In this document: positions 30,243 to 35,321 of the stretch, one piece after another | Layout: every line of letters starts with the position of its first letter | How positions within the stretch are numbered: the first letter of the stretch is position 1 | Assembly: GCA_012518465.1 (NCBI GenBank) | Contig: JAAYSD010000113.1 | Location: 1 to 35,321 of the forward strand | Source of the DNA: Clostridiales bacterium | GTDB lineage: Bacteria; Bacillota; Clostridia; Oscillospirales; Ruminococcaceae | Direction of reading: 5' to 3' | DNA length: 35,321 nt | Translations under genes and position numbers: made by a program | The notes under the pieces: generated by a model | Told to the model about the DNA's origin: nothing | Seen by the model: the letters and a program-made list of their open reading frames with translations, nothing else | Databases searched by the model: none

Positions 30243-31127
30243 TTACCCTCCATTGGAGTTTCTTAGTACTTCTTTTATTTCTTCCCTTGAAAAGCTGTGC
30301 TTTTTATCGCAAAAATGACAGCTCAGCTCTATATTTTCCTGTGTGTCAGCAAGCTCCTGCAGGTCACTTTTACCTATGCTTATAAGTGCTTTTTTCATCC
30401 TTTGACGAGAGCAAGTGCATTTATATCCAACCTCCCAGCTATCCAGTATACTAGGATTGAGAGTGTCAAGTGCTTTGTTGACAATATCTTCAGGAGAAAA
30501 GCCCTTTTCCATCATTTCAGTAACTGACGTTATATTTTTTATATTATTTTCAACTATTCCAATAGCATCCTCATTTATAGGAGGAACAAGCTGTACTAAA
30601 AATCCACCGGCCTTTTTTATGCTCCAATCTCTGTCTACCAGAACACCAAGCCCGCAAACAGTAGGAATCTGTTCGCTAATTGCATAATATGCAGTAATAT
30701 CATCGCCAATCTCTCCCGAAACCAATGGAATCTGTCCTACATACGGCTCTTTCAGTCCCATATCCTTTATTACTGATAAATAACCATCTTTTCCCACACA
30801 TCCACCTACATCAAGCTTTCCCTTTGAGTTTAATGGCAGCTGAACATTTGTATTTGCACAATAGCATTTTACATTTCCCATATAATCAGAAACAGCAATA
30901 ATCATGCCGCAATGCCCTTTTCCATCTATTCTAAGTGTTAAAGAATCCTCTTTATTCTTTAATAAAGAACCCATCATTACAGCAGCAGTAGCAGTACGTC
31001 CTAAGGCAGCCGAAACAACCGGTGTTGTCCTATGAATTTTAAATATCTCATTAACTATATCAGTAGAATCAACTGCTATACAAAGCACGCTGCCATCTTC
31101 CGACAAAGCTCTAACTATCTTACCCAT
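30243..31127 (-). CDS. hslO: Hsp33 redox-regulated chaperone
   Basis: A 294-residue cytosolic holdase activated by oxidation. The zinc-binding redox switch at the C-terminus has CTC (Cys237, Cys239) and CHFC (Cys270, Cys273), the full CxC...CxxC set that releases zinc under oxidative stress. The N-terminal body shows LGRTATAAVMMGSLLK, RIDGKGHCGMIIAVSD and YYAISEQIPTVCGLGVLV, typical of Hsp33. AGGAAGG precedes the ATG, which begins 1 nt after the methyltransferase stop codon, so they are coupled. It fits an oxidative-stress role in an anaerobe. It is transcribed with yerC and the methyltransferase from the promoter at 32253-32225. Confidence 0.95.
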   Translation of the reverse strand: MGKIVRALSEDGSVLCIAVDSTDIVNEIFKIHRTTPVVSAALGRTATAAVMMGSLLKNKEDSLTLRIDGKGHCGMIIAVSDYMGNVKCYCANTNVQLPLNSKGKLDVGGCVGKDGYLSVIKDMGLKEPYVGQIPLVSGEIGDDITAYYAISEQIPTVCGLGVLVDRDWSIKKAGGFLVQLVPPINEDAIGIVENNIKNITSVTEMMEKGFSPEDIVNKALDTLNPSILDSWEVGYKCTCSRQRMKKALISIGKSDLQELADTQENIELSCHFCDKKHSFSREEIKEVLRNSNGG

Positions 31128-31128
31128 T

Positions 31129-31872
31129 TTATACCTTCCTCGCTAAAAAAACAAATTTTTCATTATCCTCTGATGCTTCTTTTTCTGTCAAATAGTCATA
31201 GCAGTTCAATATTTCAAACCCTGATTTTATCAAAAGCTCTTCTACTAGCTTAATGGGATATGCTGTTTCTGAAAAGCTTTCCTGATGCCTTATATATTTT
31301 CCCCGTTTTTCCACAAATAAATCAAGCATTATATCGACTCTATTGTTTTCTTCAAAATATTCATTCTGCCACGCACAAAAAACACCCTCAACATCATAAA
31401 CGAAGGTGTTATCCCCTAAGACTTCTCTGTGCTTTTTTACACTGTTCATGTCAAATGCAAAAATCCCGCCCTTTTTCAAGGAATTAAAGACGCCGCAAAA
31501 CGCCTTATTTAATTCACCTGCATCGCTAAGGTGATTTAGACTATCAAGCCCACAAATTACAGCGTCAAATTCATTATTAAAATACAAGCTGCACATATCA
31601 CTTAGCAAAAGCCTTGTATTATTAAGCTGCTTTGCACTTGCCATTGAAAGCATATCGGTGGAAATATCAGCAGCTGTAAAGTCAAAATGTGACTTTTCAC
31701 AAAGCTTAACAGTCAAATTTCCCGTACCACAGGCAAGGTCAAGCAAATTTCCCTGCTTCACCCCTTGCTTTTCAAAAAGAGATAAATAATAATCTGCAAT
31801 TTTATCATAATCAATATTTTGCGTCAAACTATCATAATAAAGGGCAAAAGCTCCATAGCCCGCATTATTCAT
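31129..31872 (-). CDS. Class I SAM-dependent methyltransferase
   Basis: A 247-residue cytosolic methyltransferase. I start at the ATG at 31872, with AAGGAAG about 9 nt upstream and an 8-nt overlap with yerC; a frame extension upstream has no such support. The SAM-binding motif I is LLDLACGTGN, followed by FTAADISTDML (motif II acidic residue), LLLSDMCSL and FDAVICGLDSLNHL. A C-terminal insert of beta strands resembles small-molecule methyltransferases of the Methyltransf_25/YqeM-like group. The substrate is unknown. It sits between yerC and hslO in a compact operon, but co-function is unproven. Confidence 0.85.
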   Translation of the reverse strand: MNNAGYGAFALYYDSLTQNIDYDKIADYYLSLFEKQGVKQGNLLDLACGTGNLTVKLCEKSHFDFTAADISTDMLSMASAKQLNNTRLLLSDMCSLYFNNEFDAVICGLDSLNHLSDAGELNKAFCGVFNSLKKGGIFAFDMNSVKKHREVLGDNTFVYDVEGVFCAWQNEYFEENNRVDIMLDLFVEKRGKYIRHQESFSETAYPIKLVEELLIKSGFEILNCYDYLTEKEASEDNEKFVFLARKV

Positions 31873-32173
31873 TTTCTGAATCTTCCTTGCTTTCAAGACG
31901 CTCAAAAATTATTTTATAGCCATCCTGCCCATAATTAAGCATACGATTTACACGGCTTATAGTTGCTGTGCTGGCACCGGTTTCAGTGACAATTTGATTA
32001 TACACTTTATTCTGGCAAAGCAAGCGTGCTACGTGCAATCTTTGCGAAAAAGCCTTAAGCTCCTGCACTGTGCATAAATCCTCAAAAAAGCGGTAGCATT
32101 CATCAAGGGATTTCAGCTCCATAATAGCTTTAAAAAGATAATCCATTTTTTCGTCTTTTAGCTTATTGCTCAT
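31865..32173 (-). CDS. yerC: YerC/YecD-type TrpR-like DNA-binding protein
   Basis: A 102-residue protein with the TrpR-superfamily fold. FFEDLCTVQELKAFSQRL and the helix-turn-helix QIVTETGASTATISRVNRMLNYG are typical of YerC, widespread in Firmicutes and distinct from true TrpR. It is the first gene of the yerC-methyltransferase-hslO-regulator transcript and overlaps the methyltransferase start by 8 nt. GAGGG precedes the ATG. It probably binds DNA and may autoregulate through the dyad in the promoter spacer (ACAC...GTGT, 32231-32244). The effector is unknown. Confidence 0.93.
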   Translation of the reverse strand: MSNKLKDEKMDYLFKAIMELKSLDECYRFFEDLCTVQELKAFSQRLHVARLLCQNKVYNQIVTETGASTATISRVNRMLNYGQDGYKIIFERLESKEDSENE

Positions 32174-32224
32174 AAAAATACCCTCATTATTTTAAATAAT
32201 AGCTGTTTTAATTAGTTTAAATCA

Positions 32225-32253
32225 ATTTTAACACAATGAAGTGTAAAAGTCAA
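32225..32253 (-). promoter_or_regulatory. yerC: Sigma-A promoter of the yerC operon
   Basis: On the minus strand TTGACT (32253-32248), a 17-nt spacer and TAAAAT (32230-32225). The spacer holds ACAC-6-GTGT (32231-32244), a small dyad that might be an operator. Confidence 0.75.
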
Positions 32254-32409
32254 CTACTTATAATAACAACAATTTAAAATTCTTTCAATAAAATCATCAC
32301 AAAATCAATTAACTTAAGCTTTTGTTTAATTTAAAAGCATTTTCAATCATACCTAAGCGTTGTCATATAATAATCTTCTTTAGTGTGCTTAAAACATTAA
32401 ATAATTTTC

Positions 32410-32438
32410 TTGATTAAAATAAGCTTTCATGTTAAAAT
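32410..32438 (+). promoter_or_regulatory. prfB: Sigma-A promoter of prfB
   Basis: TTGATT (32410-32415), a 17-nt spacer and TAAAAT (32433-32438) lie about 50 nt before the prfB start codon. Confidence 0.6.
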
Positions 32439-32490
32439 AATACTATAACTATTAAATAAATTCAAAAAAATATGTATATCAGGGGATTTT

Positions 32491-33603
32491 ATGATTCAAT
32501 TAGATGAAGTTAAACAACAGATAAACGCTTTATTGCCTGAATTAAATGAGCTTTCACAAGCTTTGAATTTAGAAAGTAAAAAGCTTAAAATCGATGAGCT
32601 TGAACAAAAAACAGCAGAACCAAATTTTTGGGACGACTCTGAAAATTCAAAAAAAATTCTTCAACAAATTAGCGAACTTAAAGGAAGTATTGAGGACTAT
32701 AACAATTTGAAGCAAGGCATTGATGACACTTTAACAATGATAGAGCTGACACAGGAGGAGCAGGACGAAAGCCTTCTTCAAGAAGTAAAGGATATGAGCG
32801 AAAAGGTAATTTCTCAGCTGGAAAGATTAAAGCTCACTACTTTATTAACAGGAGAATATGACTCAAACAATGCTATTTTAACCTTTCATGCGGGTGCTGG
32901 TGGAACAGAGGCTCAGGATTGGGTTGAAATGCTGTATAGAATGTATAATAAATGGGCTGAAAAGCACGGCTTTAAAGTAGAAGTGCTAGATTATCTTGAT
33001 GGTGAAGAGGCGGGCATAAAAAGTGCCTCTGTTTTAATTTCCGGATACAATGCCTATGGCTTTTTAAAGTCTGAAAACGGTGTGCATCGTCTTGTACGTG
33101 TATCGCCCTTTGATAGCTCGGGCAGAAGGCACACAAGCTTTGCAAGCGTTGAAGTTATGCCTGAAATTAATGATGACACCGGCATTGATATTCACCCTGA
33201 TGATATTAAGATGGATGTTTTTAGAGCAAGCGGTGCAGGTGGTCAGCATGTAAATAAGACAAGCTCAGCAGTTCGTTTAACTCATATTCCAACGGGAATT
33301 GTAGCCTCATGCCAAACTCAAAGAAGTCAAGTACAAAACAGAGAATATGCTTTAAGAATGATTAAATCAAAGCTAATAGAAATAAAGGAACGTGAGCATC
33401 TTGACAAAATTTCCGATATTAAGGGCGAACAGCTGCAAATAGCTTGGGGTGCACAAATACGCTCATATGTATTTATGCCATATACTCTTGCAAAGGACCA
33501 TAGAACGGGATTTGAAAACGGAAATATAAATGCAGTAATGGACGGTGAGCTTGACGGCTTTATTAATGCTTATTTGAAAGGGAAAAGTCGGGGGGATATT
33601 TAA
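32491..33603 (+). CDS. prfB: Peptide chain release factor 2, without programmed frameshift
   Basis: A 370-residue RF2 that recognises UGA and UAA and triggers peptide release. The anticodon-like motif is VSPFDSSG (SPF, 205-207), and the catalytic loop is GAGGQHVNK (GGQ, 250-252). The PCRF domain occupies about residues 40-150. Most RF2 genes contain an in-frame UGA after about 25 codons, bypassed by +1 frameshifting on CTTTGA. Here the full protein is in one frame: the CTTTGA hexamer is still at 32561-32566, but it is read as GCT TTG AAT (Ala-Leu-Asn), so autoregulation by frameshift is absent. The ATG follows GGGGATTTT with a moderate ribosome binding site. The stop is directly followed by the next start. 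Confidence 0.96.
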   Translation: MIQLDEVKQQINALLPELNELSQALNLESKKLKIDELEQKTAEPNFWDDSENSKKILQQISELKGSIEDYNNLKQGIDDTLTMIELTQEEQDESLLQEVKDMSEKVISQLERLKLTTLLTGEYDSNNAILTFHAGAGGTEAQDWVEMLYRMYNKWAEKHGFKVEVLDYLDGEEAGIKSASVLISGYNAYGFLKSENGVHRLVRVSPFDSSGRRHTSFASVEVMPEINDDTGIDIHPDDIKMDVFRASGAGGQHVNKTSSAVRLTHIPTGIVASCQTQRSQVQNREYALRMIKSKLIEIKEREHLDKISDIKGEQLQIAWGAQIRSYVFMPYTLAKDHRTGFENGNINAVMDGELDGFINAYLKGKSRGDI

Positions 33604-34008
33604 ATGCCTAGCTTCATAATAACAGATTTTTATGGTACATCTTCAGAAAGCTTAATCAACTATGCAAGTAATTTAGGACACGATACTCATTTATTTAATA
33701 ATGATAAACTGGAAAATGAAACTCAAATCATTAACACTATAAACTTAGGTAAAAATTTTATTTTTCAAGGCTTAAAAACAAAGATTTCAAATAACGCTGG
33801 AACTTCTTTTTGTAATCATCTTTATTATCATGGGCTAAAGCATATTTTTGAAAAAAAGTTAAATAGTAAAATAGTTTTTTTGCATATGCCTTTTGAAAAA
33901 AATATTACAGATATTGATGCATTTTTTAAAAAAATTATTAAAGGTATAGAATTGTTTAGTAGACAAAGCAATAATACTTTAAAACAAATAAATCAGAAAG
34001 TATATTAA
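33604..34008 (+). CDS. Shortened pyroglutamyl-peptidase (C15)-like protein
   Basis: A 134-residue protein starting the base after the prfB stop; GGGGGGA lies 7 nt upstream. NNAGTSFCNHLYYHGLKH (Cys70) and KIVFLHMPFEKN (His94) correspond to the catalytic Cys and His segments of pyrrolidone-carboxylate peptidase, which removes N-terminal pyroglutamate. Normal Pcp proteins have 200-215 residues with a Glu in the middle third; that segment is missing and the N-terminal strand IITDFYGTSSES only partly resembles the usual VTGFEPF motif. So the triad is incomplete. It may be a reduced, inactive or repurposed member, or an early-stage pseudogene. Codon use is AT-rich, like its neighbours, and the frame is intact, so I keep it as a gene. 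Confidence 0.65.
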   Translation: MPSFIITDFYGTSSESLINYASNLGHDTHLFNNDKLENETQIINTINLGKNFIFQGLKTKISNNAGTSFCNHLYYHGLKHIFEKKLNSKIVFLHMPFEKNITDIDAFFKKIIKGIELFSRQSNNTLKQINQKVY

Positions 34009-34011
34009 AAT

Positions 34012-35321
34012 ATGTTAAATAAAAATCAAATTATAGAGCTAGATATAACTTCACTTACCAGTGAAGGCAGCGGACTAGGGAAATACAATGGTTTTGCGAT
34101 ATTTGTACCCTTTACAGCCATTGGCGACAAAATCTCTGCAAAAATATTAAAGGTAAAGACAAACTACGCTTATGCAAAGATAGAAAAAATCATTTCCCCG
34201 TCAAAAGACAGAATAGAAAATGATTGCCCCGTATTCACAAAATGTGGTGGCTGTCAGTTCAGACATTTAAGCTATGAAGCTGAAAAAAAAGCAAAAAATC
34301 AAATTATAATAGATGCATTTGAGCGTATAGGAAAAATCCGCGCTGAATTTATGCCATTTATTTCAAATGATATTACAGACGGATATAGAAACAAGGTTCA
34401 ATTCCCTGTTTACAAAGATAAATCTGTTGTATACGGATTTTATGCACCATATTCTCACAGAATTGTCCCTATAAACGAATGTAAAATCCAGCCTAAAATT
34501 TTCAATCAAATTGCTGATTTCGTTACTAAATTCTGCACTGAAAACAAAATTTCTATATATAACGAGGAGAAGCATCATGGAGTTTTACGAAATATTTATA
34601 TAAGGCAAGGTCATTACAGCAAGCAAATATGTGTTTGTCTAGTCGCTAGAAGGAATATACCGGAATTTAAGAAGCTTTCACATTTAATAACAAGGCACTT
34701 TGAAAACATAAATTCCATAGTAATTAACATAAACAAAGCAAATACAAATGTTATTTTAGGAGAAGAAGAAATCGTGCTTTATGGTTCTGAAACAATAAGC
34801 GATAAAATGTGCAATAATATTGTAGAAATTTCTCCAAAATCATTTTATCAAGTAAACACAAAATCTGCCGAGCTATTATATTCTACTGCTAAAACTCTTG
34901 CTTTACAAAATCGTGAAAGCTTAGGCAATGTGCTAGAGCTATACTGTGGAATAGGCACTATCGGAATGGCATTTGCTGATTGTTCTACCAAAGTTATTGG
35001 AGTTGAAATAGTTCCACAAGCTATTGAAAATGCAAGAAGAAATGCAAAAGCAAACAGCATAAACAACATCGAATTTTTTTGTGGAGATGCTGAGCAATTT
35101 ATAAAAAACTTTTCATCAAGCATAGACACAATAATCATTGACCCACCACGAAAAGGCTGTTCAGCCGAAACCTTAAACTCAATTTGCCGTCTATCCCCCG
35201 AACAAATCATTATGATTTCATGCAACCCATCAACTGCCGCAAGAGATTGTAAAATCTTAAGTGATAGCGGCTATAAAATCACCAAAATCGCAGGAGTGGA
35301 TTTGTTTCCGAGGACAAGGCA
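34012..35321 (+). CDS. rlmCD: TrmA/RumA-family RNA m5U methyltransferase, cut by right edge
   Basis: An open frame of 436 codons from the ATG at 34012 to the edge of the window, so the last few residues are missing. It begins with a TRAM-like RNA-binding domain (about residues 1-60). The Fe-S cluster ligands are Cys72, Cys78, Cys81 in CPVFTKCGGCQ and a later Cys in INECKIQ. The Rossmann fold carries VLELYCGIGTIG; the catalytic block has IIDPPRKGC and MISCNPSTAARD, whose Cys is the nucleophile that attacks uridine C6. VDLFPRT, near the edge, is the usual C-terminal motif. In Firmicutes such proteins (RlmCD/YefA) make m5U in 23S rRNA. The start lies 3 nt after the previous stop; no strong ribosome binding site is seen. 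A tRNA-directed TrmA is less likely because of the Fe-S and TRAM parts. Confidence 0.9.
   Translation, partial: MLNKNQIIELDITSLTSEGSGLGKYNGFAIFVPFTAIGDKISAKILKVKTNYAYAKIEKIISPSKDRIENDCPVFTKCGGCQFRHLSYEAEKKAKNQIIIDAFERIGKIRAEFMPFISNDITDGYRNKVQFPVYKDKSVVYGFYAPYSHRIVPINECKIQPKIFNQIADFVTKFCTENKISIYNEEKHHGVLRNIYIRQGHYSKQICVCLVARRNIPEFKKLSHLITRHFENINSIVININKANTNVILGEEEIVLYGSETISDKMCNNIVEISPKSFYQVNTKSAELLYSTAKTLALQNRESLGNVLELYCGIGTIGMAFADCSTKVIGVEIVPQAIENARRNAKANSINNIEFFCGDAEQFIKNFSSSIDTIIIDPPRKGCSAETLNSICRLSPEQIIMISCNPSTAARDCKILSDSGYKITKIAGVDLFPRTR

Larger units (their letters stand above)
32174..32490. other. Intergenic region between yerC and prfB
   Basis: About 317 AT-rich bases between divergent genes. 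It contains one good promoter facing each way (32225-32253 and 32410-32438). I see no ORF, hairpin of note or riboswitch-like conserved element in the remainder. Confidence 0.6.

Overview
The window is AT-rich DNA from a low-GC Gram-positive bacterium, most likely a fibre-degrading clostridial (Ruminococcus/Oscillospiraceae-like) organism. The evidence is strong AAGGAG-type ribosome binding sites, consensus sigma-A promoters, lipoprotein GH5 glycanases, a SpoIIQ-like LytM protein, YerC, and clostridial DUF families (DUF4830, DUF6062, DUF5696). The taxon is inferred from gene content only. I saw no rRNA, tRNA, CRISPR array, phage genes or intact insertion sequence.

Layout. (1) Bases 1-3784 (+): three consecutive GH5 secreted enzymes: a GH5 endoglucanase-like protein cut by the left edge, a GH5_2-like cellulase lipoprotein, and a GH5_8-like beta-mannanase lipoprotein. 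(2) 3869-5812 (+): a PadR regulator, a HAAS/DUF1700 membrane protein and a DUF4097 protein with overlapping ends. (3) 19614 down to 5785 (-): one ten-gene operon with a perfect TTGACA-17-TATAAT promoter. In order it encodes two LolD/MacB-type ABC ATPases, a 991-residue carbohydrate-binding/solute-binding fusion, a MalF/MalG-type permease pair, an NHL-like/TPR membrane-anchored protein, a YIP1-family membrane protein, a DUF5696 secreted protein, and a second MalF/MalG pair with long charged N-terminal tails. (4) 19621-20202: gene-poor, with inverted repeats and one small ORF. (5) 20203-21414 (-): a Ser/Asp-rich surface protein whose signal peptide is put out of frame by an 8-A homopolymer. (6) 21529-27678: OGG-type DNA glycosylase with an overlapping single-pass membrane protein, a DUF6062 protein, a SpoIIQ-like protein, an MsmX/UgpC-type sugar ABC ATPase, a DUF4830 protein, a pyridoxamine kinase and a 56-residue protein. 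(7) 32253 down to 27684 (-): yerC, a methyltransferase, hslO and a large LuxR/MalT-like regulator with a degenerate P-loop. (8) 32410 to the right edge (+): prfB without the usual frameshift, a shortened pyroglutamyl-peptidase-like protein and an RlmCD/TrmA-family RNA methyltransferase running off the edge.

How it may fit together. The GH5 enzymes would release beta-glucan and mannan oligosaccharides. Uptake permeases normally need an MsmX-type ATPase; the large operon has none, but one is encoded alone at 24473-25612. The ten-gene operon is the most unusual part. It has four sugar-type permeases, only one recognisable solute-binding protein (fused to carbohydrate-binding-like domains and without a lipobox), two export-type ATPases with no cognate FtsX/MacB permease, and three poorly understood envelope proteins. 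I interpret it as a composite envelope polysaccharide sensing, processing or transport system; that function is inference.
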